A stretch of DNA of 64,000 nt, from assembly GCA_013407085.1 (NCBI GenBank), contig JACCGJ010002998.1, positions 62,001 to 126,000 on the forward strand, in the 5' to 3' direction. The stretch is from Atriophallophorus winterbourni (lineage: Eukaryota > Platyhelminthes > Trematoda > Plagiorchiida > Microphallidae). The notes below the pieces were generated by a model, which saw nothing but the letters and a program-made list of their open reading frames with translations, had not been told where the DNA came from and made no database searches. A program made the translations under genes and the position numbers. Below are positions 28,528 through 43,900 of this stretch, piece after piece (positions within the stretch are counted from its first letter, which is position 1; each line of letters starts with the position of its first letter).

Positions 28528-31500
28528 CAGGCCAGCAAATTGTCCGTCATCGTTCTAAGAATATTTGGAAGATCATCGCTGGTAACGATATCGTGGATAA
28601 TGAACGTGTACTTACCTACGGCGATAGATTATGCGGTATATGTATAGGCTAACTGGATGAGAAACGCTATTTTTCTCTTTGATAAAATTCATAAAAGATC
28701 AGCAAATTTAGTGTTGGGTCCGCACACCGAAAGATTGATGTTCCGTACACCGATAGTTTGCGACGTCTGGATCTATGTGACTTTACCCAAAGGTGTATAC
28801 GACGCAATATTATTCTGACATAAAAAATTGTCTCTACCTGTGTGTGACATCTATTCAGACCCCCGTTTGAAGTGCATTATGAAAAACTGACAAGTGGTCA
28901 TTACCTTCTATCTTTATATCCCAAAATCCCGTATTGACAGTCAGCACCATGTTTTTGCCGTACGTGCAAGATTTCTCCGGATTTCTTCCGTACCTAAACT
29001 TTTTGTTGTCTATTGTTGCCCAGCGATATTTTAATCGAAATTGAACAGCATTGATGACCCTTTTACTTTAAATACTCTACTCGTCCTATAATGTTGTTTC
29101 CTCCACACGGTCGATGTCTACCATGAATGTAATTTAAACATTCGCATGACTTTTTCATTTTTAACAACTTTTTGAATGACTAAACAGTCCGATTTGTGAA
29201 GAAACATTTCTCTCGCAGCGCTCGCAGCTATAAACAGTACTCGGTCGATCGAAGTTTTTGTTTGCATATATTTATGCTCAAGATAAACCGATGCGTTTTG
29301 CTCTTGACCAAGCTGGAAAACTTTGATGCTGTTACCACGGCTTTCTCGATTACTTCACATCGGAGCGAGAACCTATTATCGACCACTTTTTGAATTTTAT
29401 CCAAAACAAGTAGATTTCTTTTAGATGAAGAAATTCCGAGTTTTTAATATACGAATTCATTGTTGATGATTTAACCATAGCTACTCGTGGTTGCTCTCTT
29501 ATTTGAGTATTTAGTGCGTTAAATGTAATTCAAAAGAACGCAACCGAATGACCTTCGACGGCAACAAATAACAACAGGTGATTTATAGTTTTGCTGAATC
29601 TAGCAATCAAAATGTTTTGTTTCCAGATTTTTTTGCTCGAATGCTCTGGGAACGCCTTCCTTTTTCTACTGATGCGGCATTCGTAATGTGAATGTTGTGG
29701 GCTATGATTTGGATAGGGAGCTCAGAGAGTACTCTTGGCTCTTCGCTCAGTCTATCTCAAACTGATTACTTGCTTTTTTTTCGTGTTTGATTTTGACATA
29801 AAAAAATTGATGCAACATCATTTATTGAACAAAATGCTTCTCGGTGAATTCGCTTTAGCAGAAACAACATGGCGACGGGTTGAACAGAACTGACTGGCGA
29901 GAAATGACTTGAACTCATAAAGTAATGAGAAACCGTGCTGCTTTCATGCGACTTTCCTTTGGCTCACATAGGTTTTCGAAGGGTGTACATCACAAGCGCA
30001 TGTTGGTTTCATCCTCCACGGCCTTTAGAATCACCAAAGGTTCCTAAATGGGGAATAATTCTCACCCGCATCACCCTCAGCAAAACGCAGTACTCATTAA
30101 ATCCGTGTCAGTTGCGTGATCTACAATCAGATTTTGAGAGTATTATCTACTCTTCATCAGCTTCAAATTGATGCTTTACACAGCTATTCATTAAAATCGG
30201 TAATAAGCAGGAATTGTACAACAAACCATGACATTCAAACAAAAAATCACAAACTGATACCACTGAATCCACAAGCGTTTACATACAGTTTGTCATCATC
30301 CGGTAGGGACAGTGAGGTTAGCTACAGTGCATGCGATGCGTTTATATACGTCCAATATATTGTGGTGCTCACCTCCTTCCTAACACTACATTATATCCGT
30401 TAATTTTTATACAGAAATTCCAGTTAAATTTGGTACGTTCTTTTTAATCAATGTTTTATCAATATCAATGATTGAACATTTCATAGACATTATATCTTTT
30501 AATTTTGCATATGCTAGGAGACTGTCTTCTTTGTCCGATGACGTAATATAATGTGTTGCTCACATCCCCCACAAACAAATTTAACCATTATCAGGTGAGC
30601 CTAGAAAGAATGGAAAATTGGTTAACAATGTTATACTTTGAGACCGGTAAAACCCAACTTTCATGTTCCAATGGAACTAATCTTCGTGTTTACAGCATGA
30701 GGACGGCAAATAATCAGAAACTGCTTGTACTCTGCAAGTGTGGTGAGATATAGTACACACTGCTCGCAAACGAACGTCCCGAGTTCTTAAACAGCGATCA
30801 TTTTGTGATTCTGCTTTCTGGAAAAAAACATATTTAACAGTGAGAGTTGAATTAGTGTTCTAAAACCTGAACCACTTCGTATTGGATCGGGCAGGGTAAT
30901 TCAGTGATGCGTCGATCCAAACAAGACCAAATGGCATAACGTCAATCACGTTGTTTACACATTCTTCAGGCCATTCAATTCATCACTAACCACTCACCGT
31001 AAGCGGTACACTAAGGTCAACGCATTCACACAAATGAACTCGATTGGTAAAACGCGTTTATTACACACAAGACAACGAACAAAAAACAGGCCCATCTTAT
31101 AAGTCAAATCATGTGACCACAACCGACACCCGAAAAATGTTTATCCTCCGATCTGATTTGGCAATCGATTTTGTGCCAGCTTGTATGCTACGAGCACTTA
31201 ACACACACGGCTCGTTTTACAGACATTAACATATTGCATATCGTTCGATCGTGGTTTACAATGTCCATCTTCTCATACTTCCGAAGATGTTACTTGAAAC
31301 GTTCGGATGCAATCATTTCCAAAACACGATATATAACGTCGCCGTCGTTCTTTTCGGTGCTTCTTGCTCTCCTGTTGTAACGAAGGGTAATGTTATGTAT
31401 ATCGACCGAAAGCATGGAATTAGCATCCATCTTTAAGATATTTCGTACGTATACAACATAATAAACGTTAATTATCGTTCAAATTTGATCGAAAATCCCA

Positions 31501-34500
31501 AAATTGTTATTCTCCCGTCTACAGCTAAATTCGGTGATAAAGAACACTCCACAAGTAAGTACCTGTACGATAATTTTTGTTTTGAATACAAAGTTTTCTT
31601 AGAATTAGATCTTCAAATTACGTCATTTCCACTCTTGTATACATAACGCCTGATGCTACAGGAAATTTAAAATCTGTGTGTGTAACTTTAATCCATTTAA
31701 ACTCTTCTTAATTTTTTAGCTGTGGAATATAATCTCGGTAATTATGAATAGTGTTCATTTTATGTTTTCGCAAAAATAACAATTCGCCTATTTTTACAGA
31801 TGTCATTGTCGATCGATAGATATATTTAATAAAGACATAATATCTCCGAAATGGCATGTAGAGTAATCATTTTCACGCATATTTTATATCATGTCGACTA
31901 TTTAAGAAAAGATCTACTCTATGTCGTGTTGAAATTTGGCGGTCGACATTAGGGATGTACGCGCTTGCGCTAAGTTTGGAAAATCGATTATATACCCCTA
32001 CACATTGACCATACAATTTCGGACAAACTTGCTCTAGACCGCTCAGTTTAAAGGCACCGTATGAAGCGTCACCTACAACCTGTTAGGGATCAGATACTGC
32101 TTTTGACTGTTGAAGTTATCCACGACATGTGGAAAATACCGCCGCTTGACTGATTATTACAAATTGCACTGCGTGACAGCGAATGGAACTGTTTCAACAA
32201 GTGAGACGCTAAGTATCATGAAATCCCGTTTGCTTGCAATGCACATCCATGGTCAACTGAGGGAAGTAAATTGCTGAAAACAGGAAAAATTAAAATTATA
32301 AGAATTATTCTATCCCTGACCTAGACCACTATCTAGTTAATCTGACTATTTGAATTTCTACATAAAGTCACCTTCAAAACATCTGTGCTAATTTTATCTC
32401 GAAATTTTAATAGCGATGATAACAGAAAATGGACACACTTTTCCCTTTTCTTTAAATGAGGCTTCCTACTATGCTCAAAATTAAGCAGTCAGGAGTCAGT
32501 TCTTCTCAACTCGTCTGATCTATGTTATGAGCAAGCATATCTATCTTACAAACTTCATTATACCGTGATTTAGACATGCCAAAATTTCTGCCGGTACTTT
32601 GGGAATAAGACATTTTGGCGGAATTTAACAGCACATTATTTTGACATCCATCAGCGACTCGAGCGCTATGTTTAAATATCGTCTTTCCTGTTTCGAACCC
32701 TAATCAACAGTAGCTCAAAATAGTTTTGGTTTATGATTTTTCGTTGTTTGATAAAACATGACTCAGCTATACTTAGCGACAGTATTTTATTGAAATAAAC
32801 GTTTTCCTGAGACCAGCTTCAGAATTCGAAAGAGTATTTTACTCTGTTCATGTACCATATGTTCAACATGTGACCTACTAACGAATGTATTACGTATGAA
32901 CATACGTAAAGCATCATATTTATTCCAACTATCAGCATGTAAATCCAACAGACACCGGGGTTCGAAAAGATGGAATTCACACTTCCGTTGTCATAACGTT
33001 TATGTATCTCAGTGTGCTCTACAGATGTAGATACAATTCCTAATTGGTCTGATTTACGCTATCAGTCAGCCCGCAGATGACGCATGCCGCAAAGGTTTTA
33101 ATTAGTGAATAAAATTGCTCTTAGGATTAAACAATATCGGCTGTATAGTCATGTATTATAAAACCAATTCTTGGTTCCTCCTATAGGGTTATCCGGATTA
33201 AAATGATTGCCGTCATCTTACGAGACTATGTAGATATCCACTGTTTTGAAACCTAGGCTTGTGCTGCGCATACACTCATATTGTGAGGGACAATGTGATT
33301 ACGTTGATTGCACATGTTTCAATGGCGAACGTTAATCACACACACTCGAAATTCACATACAGTTGTCTGTTGTTTCTTAATATATCTCAGGTATCAAACT
33401 TTCCAACGCTATTTACGTGTTTACTATGCACACGAGGAAGAGTGAAACAGCGTACACCCGTCTTAGGTCGACGAAACACGTCAACACTACACTGTCCACA
33501 ATATCTCCACGCAGGCTTTCACTTTCAACAGATTTGTAAATCCGGTTCATGCATACGTTTTCAATTCATTTTCAATTTTTATCCGTTATAAAACACAAAG
33601 TTTTACGAAAAATCATGAAATAATAAGGAAACTACGAATGATATAGCAAGCATACAAGGGTTTTGATTGCTTACTGAGCTGTTCAAGAATCAGGTAAAAC
33701 CAAAAGTGTAGCAATTGTGGTGTGACACAGGAGGTCAGGATGTATAGTTTTCTTCGATTCACGGGTTAAGTGTTGAAAAGCATCGATATTTAAACATGTT
33801 TTGATTTTGTGAGTTTACAACACATTCGGATAGATTGTTACAAGCAAAACGATACCGCACCTCAAAAAAACTATTATGCAGTTGAGTTGTGAGTGAGGGA
33901 CAGTTGGAGTTAACGTGTGTTCTCAGAAGACAAAGACGTGGATGATTGAATGAGTTCAGGGTTGAGATTCGCACATTGTATGGTTTCCAGGTAAGTCCAG
34001 CGAAAAGTTTAGTAGCTCGATTGTCTATTTGTTCAAATTCGTAACATATTTTAGGCCATGTCGACTATGTTTAAACTGTATTGTGAGTCTGATGCACATG
34101 TTCATTATTCAAAGAATGGTCTGTTTTCAAAATCTCATGAAAATTCTCTTCAGATGGATAATTTATGTGATGTTATCCGGTAGACGGAGTATTAGTGGCT
34201 CGACATCCTTATAGTGTTGCTTATCAACGCATCTAAGTCATTCTGTTCGTGCACGCGGGTATGTGTGCAGCCAGAGAGTATTGGAAGTCCACATATTTTC
34301 CAATACTATTATAAGTTGAGGAATGTAAGCATTAAACATGCTGGACTTGCTCGAACGAAACTGAACATATACATATGGTTTGATAGCAAGTTGCCTTTTT
34401 TTGAACTCCTACTAGTTCCAAGGGTATTATCGCTCAAACCGTTCCCAAGCAATAGATCCGAAACACGAATTGCCACTTCTCTATTGTCGTATCTGCGCTT

Positions 34501-34928
34501 CTTGCCCGTCGCTTTCACCAGAAGGTTGTATTCTGCCCATCAGAGGCCACAATTTGATGAATTTTTAGTTGTATTAAAATAACACATAGTTTCGGCTATG
34601 AACTATTTCTCTAAATAATCAATCTATGTTGTGTTTGTTTGTTCAATGCTTGATACTTGGAAATACCAATTATTGAACATATTCTAAGTGTTTTTCATGT
34701 TTATTTCAGAGAGACGAAATCCTGATTTTAAAGGTATTTATTCACATCTGAGGTGGCACAAAAATCGTTTCATCATGCACACGTATCAAAATTGTTAATT
34801 CTATCAAAACAAGGATGTGCATCTGTATAGTATATTCAGTCGCATTGTGTTCTCGAAAGCTTGTTTTGACACAGCTTTATGAAAAACCTGCGATCGCACT
34901 AACAAACAAAATAAACACGCGCAACTGA

Positions 34929-34969
<41 letters not shown>

Positions 34970-37900
34970 TAATTCTTAACAATCTTGAACAAATAAAAAC
35001 CTCTTCAATGACTGAAACAAAGTACGATCATCATCAAACGCTCGCATTTCCATCACATAAAACGAACGATTTGTTTCGTGCTGTTTGCACTCATCAAGTA
35101 GAGATATTAGGATCAGGATCCGTTTGCTTTGAAACTGTAGAGGAATAGTAACCTAGATTGAAGCTCGTATGCCACTGTATTTTAAGGGAATCAAATAAAT
35201 TCTAATAGAACTTGCATGCCAGAACTATATACGTAAATTCAAGAGTTCTAATCGTTTGAGAAAGTGAAATTAAGGCATGATTTCACTTCCCCTATTTATG
35301 CATGCTTATGTTTATATGTATATTTACATAAAATTCTACCAACTATCCTTTTGAAAACCAAACTAGAAATCCGTGTTCTCCAGGCATCATGAATAATTAA
35401 TTAACATTCTATATAAATAATTTTCATTTCACAGTTGAATTAAAAGACGGTGAATATACAAGTGAGACATTTTAAAAAATCATTGATTCTAACCATAGTT
35501 TGATTTAGTGCTAGTTTGAAATAAATTCACTGAATACATAATATTATACAATCTATTACAATACTTTGCGATTGGTTCTGATGTAAATCCATTTAAAGTG
35601 AGTCATCGTGAATAGTTCGAGCATTACAAACCTGGACCTTGTGTGTGTGATTTGAATTAGTGACATTGACAGATATTTTGAACATTCAGTCTGTAGACCG
35701 TCCATACGTTTTTCGATCGTTTAAATTTTCATTGATTGCAAAGATTTCGCGGTAGCAAACGACACCAAGTGGGACATCACATCTGTTTCTCTGAGAATGC
35801 TTCAGTTTATGCGTGTATGTATACAGGATGGTTAGCGCCCAAAACTCATGGACCGAATGTGTTAGCAAAATATGATTTGCTCTCACCCGCAAGTCTTTTC
35901 ATTCAGAAACCAAATTAATTTCTCAGAATAATTTACGTTTGAGAAGAAATATTTCCTAACACTGGATTTTATGTTTTGCGACAACTCATCAGAACTGCTT
36001 ACCCTGTGTCAGGTCGGATTCTTAACCATGACCATCACAATTGGAGTAACATGCCTTGCGGCCCGAGCAACTGTCCACAGAAATGGCCCATTTGAGTAGC
36101 GCCATATGTTTAACCAGTCGAAAACCGGCCTAAACATCACCCATGAGATTGAAGAAGTCATGCCAATCGAGACTAGAAGAAGTATTCAATCCGAACGCCT
36201 ATAAACCTTTGAGTTTAAACCTTTAACACACTTTATTTGAATTCATGCACGTCACACCTTGTTCCTTGTCAAACGGTCGGTGCCGTAACGTCTCATACTG
36301 GGTGGGCAATGTGTCAGCCGTCATCCAAATCTGATTTACCCAACGGAACAGAACGTCAATTCGTCAAGTATTCGTTACGCACATGACGTGAATCGCGAAC
36401 GGAAATTTAGGTATATCAAATATTATTATTGGTATTTGGTGAATATGATTCACAAACACGCTGAGAGGGTGTAGACAGTACGATCACGATCCACAACCGT
36501 TGAAATAGTGAAGAACTGGCGAACAAAGTTATAATATTTTAGCGACAGATGCATAATGCTACCACGAAAAGTCTGTTTGAATATCATTTTACTTTTGTTT
36601 ATTTGAGAACACTGTTTACAATTGATTTCTCACAGCTTATGTGACACTCGGTAAGTTCTAATAGTATATTCATTTAAATTATGACTTAAATTACGATAAT
36701 ATACGAATATATGAATGTGAATATATGAAAGTGGCATTGCAATTTGCGGAAAAAAAACTTTGACCTAACATTTCATAGTGAATCATATGCTGAATGTTTA
36801 ACAGTTCGTTGGGAAAACGTCGTTCGGAATATTCACAAATTTAATCACATGTAACAATACAATAATTCTGATCGAGGGTTGCACTTATTCATGCTCATTA
36901 GCAATGCATATCCTACGCCTGCGAGTTTAACTCTCGACCCTCTGCTTCTTATTCACAATAACTACGACCTAGGCTAACGTAAAAGTCTGATCAATAATTT
37001 TTTTATCGAGTTTGTTACAAACATTTACCAGTTAACCACAGAATGAAAGGTCGTTGACTCACATATATCCATTACCAGTTTTAAGCTATTTTCTTTAATC
37101 AGAGGTTGATTGGCATGTTTAATGTAGTTAACCATGAAACAGTTTGACAAGTGCTATAACAAAATAATCTTCGGACTGAAAATTACAACTTTTTCATTCC
37201 TACTCAATCCATAATTGATAATATAATCATCATTTCATTTCGGATTTATCGAAAATGTTTAGAAAGGACCTATTCATTATTCGCATCGAGTAATTAACGG
37301 TTTGGAGTCAATTGAAGACCATTTGCTGGAAGATCCAACATGTTGCGTGTTACCGCGAAGTCTTTACTACTAAGTGAGCTTCACGATAAACATTCAACAG
37401 GCTTACTTTTAATAATTTTTAAATAGAGAGAAATCAAAAGTCTGTTTCAAAGAAATTGAACGACAAAAGCAGAATTGACTTCATGTTTAAAGAATATGCT
37501 GATTACCATCCTTCTTTAGTAGAGCCAAATAAAATCTTTCGTGTGTAAATATGTACTCCAAGTTCATTTAATGCTCCGAGTGAGGAACTTGATAAATTCG
37601 CAGTCACTTAAACTCATGTGTTTGATCTAAGATCGGTCACTTCAAATGCGTTTCAAATTTATCTATACCTGGACAATTTTATCAAAATATGATTCCGTTG
37701 AGTGCATAAAGCTAGTTACGGTATGCGGTCATCACAAATCTGCTGACTGCCACCTGAAGTACTCAGGTTCGCTACAGCGAGCGGAATCACGTTTTAATAA
37801 ATTCCCGACAGGAATTTAATCATTTAATCTTCAGTACTAGATCTACATGCACACGCAATCGAACAAACAGCACTGCGCCTGTCCTAAGAAAATTACTTTT

Positions 37901-40900
37901 GCGTACCAATGTTTGAAACTTACAACATTGGCAAAATACGTATTCTGCAACCAGTAACTGCATACCGAATTATAGCTAAAATCCAGTAAAATGAAAGAAT
38001 AATATGAAATCCTGAAAACTCAGATAACGTTAAATCAAAATGTTGCAAATCAAAGAAGACAAACTGACAGGGGGACATAAATTTTGAAAAAAATGGGAGA
38101 GTAATAAAAGTGTGGTAGTGAATTTAATTGTGATTATAATTTTTATATACGCATATTTTATCATGACGAAGACAAGATTATGGATTTCAAATTAGTAAAT
38201 TAAATGCGTTGAATTTTTTATATTTAGAATATAAAGAAGAAGGTAAACTATTAACTTAGATATATATCTCACCTAATTATTGTAAATTTTGATGAGAATG
38301 ATCGAAATGGTATTCCTTTGCTTTTATCAACTGATTCGCTAAAAATATGAGAAATTTTAGTCACATTTTATTGTTCATCCACTGCTGTAGTGTGCAAAGT
38401 AATCTCCGAAGATTTTGTTTAAATGCATTATAGATTATATAATTCCCGATCAACCGGAAAAAATGTCTATTTGACCCGTTAATTCTCATCACCATTTTTG
38501 GAACACATTTTACTCAACAGTTTGGCGGTACCAACCTTATCCCACATCGGCATACACACCCAACTTGTTTACCATTTTTGTTCACTGTTCCAAGCGCATG
38601 CGGATCCTGGTTTTACTGTCCCTACCTCACGGATGCAAACAGCAGGAAACCGGTGGTGAAGAGTGTGTTTGTGATGTAAATGTATGCAATTGAGCAAAAA
38701 TTTTACTAATGTATATACACTCAAAACTCGGTACTATGCCACCTCGTTACTATGCCACTCTCGCTCTTGTGCCACTTTTGCTCGGTCCCGAAAAAAATCA
38801 ATACAAAATAAATTTACTAAACCACTCCCTACTCTTGTTACTATACCACTATTCTGTGACTATTTAAAAGTGCGTTTATGCGCATTTTACGCATATAGTC
38901 AGCCGGTTTCAAGGTCCAACACGCGATGTTTCTCACTGACGCTAGCTACAACAAGCCAATCACCTCACGCAAAATGACAAGCCTCTTTCCTAATCTCGCT
39001 TCAGGTATCGATATATAGACCTACGAAAAGGCGCGCACAAACAGACACTCACAACCGTGACATCGTTAATTTTCAAACCATTCACTCCATAATGTCAACT
39101 AGGAAACGCAAGCAAACCGACTTCATGCTGAAGGAGAACCTCGAAATCATTGATGCTGCGGAGAAGGAGCCGAATTAGTCCAAGCTGGCGAGTTAGATTA
39201 ACAAGAAATAGGCTGTCGAAGTTAAGAGAACCACCGTGAAGGGCAAGAATAATGCAATTGAAGCTGCAATCAAAGCTGGAGTTCCGTCGAAGCGCATTAA
39301 GCTGACGCAGCCCAACACCCGAAGCTTGATGAGGGAGCGCTGATGTGGCTAAAGCAAGCAAGAGGACTGAATTTGCCTGTCAGAGGGGATCTGATCAAGG
39401 AGGAGGCGATGAAACTGGCGAAGTTGATGCACATCATAGACTTCATGGCGACTGTTTCAAGAAGCGCAATGGCGTCACGTTTAAGCCAGTGCATGGCTAA
39501 GCTGGAGCGGTGGATTCCTAATCCCTTATTGATTGGCAGCAGCAGGTTTTCCAGCCCTTACTCAGGCAGTTCTTTGCAGATGATGTCTTCAACCTGGACG
39601 AGACTGGACTCTTCTGGCAGCTGCTTCAGAAAAAGACCATGGCTTTTAGGGAGAGCAGTGTACTGGAGGAAAGAAAAGCAAGCAAATGATTACTCTTCTG
39701 GTTAGTGCAAACATGAGCGCAGCGAGAAGTTTCCCGTTTTGGTGATCAGCAGTTCCGAGAGACCTCGTTTGTTCAATAAGAAGGAGATCCCGGTCACGTA
39801 CAAGGCGAACACGAAGGCGTGGATGACGGCGGAGATTTTCGAGGAGATGTTGCGTGCGTGGAACGGAAGAATCGGCCAGCAGGGACGCAGAGTTCTTGTC
39901 TGTCTCGATAACTTTTCTGGCCACCATCACGAGCTCCAGCAAAATAACATCCAACAGGTCTTCTTCCCACCCAACACGACAGCCAATTTACAACTAATGG
40001 ATCAGGGAATCATAAAGAACTTTAAGCGCCACTACAAGAAGCAGCTGCTATGCCGCCGGCTAGGGACCATGGACGATCGCGAAAAGGAGTTCAAATTCAC
40101 GTTGCTCGACGCTCTACACGTAGCCCTTTATGCTTGGGAGCAGGTCAGCAAGTCTACAATCAGGAACTGTTTCGCGAGAGTCAAGTTTATCGAAAAAGAA
40201 ATCCGAACTGATCCTCAGGATGCGGAGCTGTTCGAGATCTGGAAAGTTCTGCCTGCCGAGGAAAAGATGCAGGATAACGAGCAGATCAAGCATGACTTTC
40301 TCGAAGCCGGCAAACGCCTCGTGACTGGCGGGTCATTCACGCTGGAAGAGATTGCGGGGGAGATGCTGTACAATGAGGAGCCGGTAGAAAGTCGACGATT
40401 TCTGAGAGCTTTTGACTGATCGATTGAGCGAATAAATGATGGACTTGATCAAATAAAGCCGTTTTTACTAACCCTCGTTACTTTGCCACTCTCGCTACTA
40501 TGCCACTCTTGCTCGGTCCTATCTGGTGGCATATTACCGAGATTTCAGTGTATAGGGAATCTGGGTTATGTGCATTTTGTGAAATACACATTCACGAACC
40601 TAGCGTGTTTGATGTAATAAAACATCTATTACTGGGTGATTTGCTTTACCCGACTAAAAGAAATAAACATTGGATCTAGTGCTAAAAACATATTACAAAA
40701 TGATGCTATGAATTTTTACAAAATCAATTAACCTACTCGGACGTGTGGACATCTAGTGATATTTGAATTTGTCAGTGGTATTACATAGTACCACACGAGT
40801 AGAAGCAATTGCGCACTATGCACAGAAAATGCTTATTTACGGCAGGCTAATCAGTTGTGATGTTGAAAGTGTTTGAACGTATGATACCGCAGTTTCGTGT

Positions 40901-43900
40901 TATGAGAGCATATCATAAGTTTGGAAGAATACTGTACGGATTAAATTATTGCTACCCCTCATTATCTGTATTTGGTTTAGGGGAATTTCAGTTTCTTGAA
41001 TCGCGTTTATTATGGATATTAATGGATTACAAGGACGACCTTTGTCGCTCAGAACTGCAGGATTTCCCAAATGCAGAATAGATTGTATACAGCTAAGAGG
41101 CCCATGCATGCATGTTCTAAATATTACTCAGAACTCAGTATATTTTATGGTAGAAAAAGAAGTAAGCTCAACAATAACCATAGGATGACATGGTATATGG
41201 AATATATTAAAATAAAAATATCTCAAACATTAATAGGGACAGTCACATACCGCATTGTCCGTCATAAACTCATCGAGTTTGGATGCGAAAACATCAACAG
41301 ATTGTGAGCGTGTGATTTCTTCAGGCAAATGCTTCCAAGTGAAACAATTTCCTACCGATAAAAATAACGGCGAATATCCAATCAAGAATGCGGAATGTTT
41401 TAAGCCTTTGAATGTGTTCGTGTTCGAGTGAGGCCATTGGGATTTAGCAAGTGTTTAACGGGATGGTTTTCAGTATGCAGGATTTTTAATGTCAACAGGA
41501 GGTCACTACGTATCCGTCATTGGGTAAAATCGTGTAGGTTGGGTTTTAACATTCCCTCTGTGAAAGGCGAATTTCTGTACCGAGCGACCAACTTCGTAGC
41601 ACGAATATAATTCCTGTCGAGTAGTTTGATATCCTTCCTCGGCCACAGTGCCCAGGCTTGGACGGAATATTCCATGACAGGACGTATATACGTATTATTT
41701 ACACGGGGTAGGGTTTCGGGCGTAAAAATCCGGAATATTCTTTTGAGATGACTCAAAATACAGCAAGCTTTAGTGTACACCATCCGGCAATGCTGTCCAG
41801 GCTTAAGGTTAAACGAAACACAGCTACTTAGATGTTTATCTGGGGTGGTCCTGACGAGATCTTGCGTGCCAACCTGATACGTGTGGTGCATAGATTTTCC
41901 AAGCTGCAGCATTTTACGCTTCGCAGGGTTAAATGGTAACTTATTTAACTGGGACTAACGAAATAAGGTGCACAGATCCCGTTGTAATGTCATACAGTCC
42001 TTAACAGACCTGACACGTTTCCATAATTTAATATATTCGGCATATAGTATCAAAATGCATCCAATATCCTCTACTTTATCGTTCATATACACCAAGAATA
42101 GACTTGTCCAATCAACGAGCCTTGCAGATCTCCATGCTTGGACTTCTTCTATTCTTGGTGTATATAAACGATATAACAGAGGATATTGGATGCAGCCTAT
42201 AACTATTTGCCGATGATATTACAATATGGAAACGTGTCAGGTCTAATTGATATGGAGCTTACAGTTTAAGATGTACTAAAATATCATGAGTGAATCTCAT
42301 GTTCGGCGAAAGTAATGATTTTCTAATTTTAACATAGTTATTTATTTATTTATTTCAAATTTGATTATTTACAATGCTTGGTTTTTAGATAAATCTTTCA
42401 ATATGACTTACCCCTCATACGAATTGAAACCTTGTAAGTTGAGTTGAATGGTGATAGACTAAATGATCACGACAATATAAAGTCATTAATTCTATACGTC
42501 ATCATTAACTCGATTTTTTCAGCTGATAAAGCAACTGTCAGACAATGTGAGTTAAATCTGATGAACCACCTTCCCTGTTTCAAAGGATTGTATATGAATT
42601 TAAAACATTGTTTCTTATTTATCAACCTAAATGTTTACATAATTTCAGTTAAAAAACGCTATTGTAAGTGCATTTTAACACATTGTTTAACCAATAATCC
42701 ACATCTTGTAATTTCTGAAATTATCCTTTTAGTGTCGTAATATATAGAATCATCAAATCACTTAAATAAGGATTAGTGTTGAGACCAATACTCAAGTCCA
42801 ACGGGCTTTTAAAAATGTGATAATTTAGGAATTACTAATTGGATAGAATTGGCATGTTATATGTTTTTACAAGCTTTTGCCATCAGCCCGCCATGTCAAA
42901 AGCACCAGAATTCATACTAAGCGAATCTTTTTTTATCAGATTCCAGGTAAAACTGATCGCAGACATTTGTATTTTCCTTCGTACTTCTTTTTTGTGCCCT
43001 AATGATCTAAATATATCAGCACATCTATCCACTGAATTTCTTCAGTGTTATGGAATCAACTTGTTTAATAGCCACAGGTGTTTTCCGTAATGACTTAATA
43101 TGGCGTGCATCTCAGATTATCAGTCGACTTGATACTTGCATTTGCTGTTCGCAAAAGTTATATCGATATCAGTATGATAAGAATTAAGCCAAGCTCAATG
43201 GTGATATGAAATCAGGAAATCGGTCATGGGGCAGACCACATTTGCTATACAAATACGTTTGTCTAAGCGATATAAAATCTGTCGGCATTGAGCCATTGAA
43301 GGGAGGCAGAACTTGCTCTTGACCGCTCACCTTAGAGGCACCGTATAATCTTTTTAATTTATCCAATCATCTAGAGAACTTTGCACTAGGGTAAGCGAAC
43401 ATAGGAAACGAGTATGAAAGCAATCCTGCAATCTCAGTGAAATAAATCACTAATTGAGAATTCTGCCCCAACTGAACATGTGCTAGGCACGGTTCAAGGC
43501 ATAGATCTTGAAAGAGTAGATGTGATGAGACGGGGTATGAAAACTTAAAGTGAAAGTCTTCACACTGAGGCTGGGCGGAATGCGGTTTACAAGTTTGATG
43601 TGGCAGATATCTCAACAATCTAGCGTTCAATTTATTGTGGTGCTTATATCCCCATTCCTGGCGTTCAGTTCTGCAGCAGATGAGGAAAAACGTGCATAAC
43701 ACCTAATGTGCACCTGGGTTACGTAATCAGTGGGTCATCGGAATCTGTTCGCACCCAAAATAAACAATTTTGGTAAAAACGCAGAATTTAGGGTGAGCAA
43801 TCACTCGTCTTGATCTCGCCTATCTATCTTAGAGTACTCAGGATTGGTCAACAAAATGCAATTTAAACCTGAACGCTGTTTTTACCGACAACCTTAGTCT

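Noticed and set aside
32180..32200. 21-nt interval coding xNGTVST with donor GTGAGA
   Set aside because: Weak acceptor and it sits next to an RTE-type remnant.
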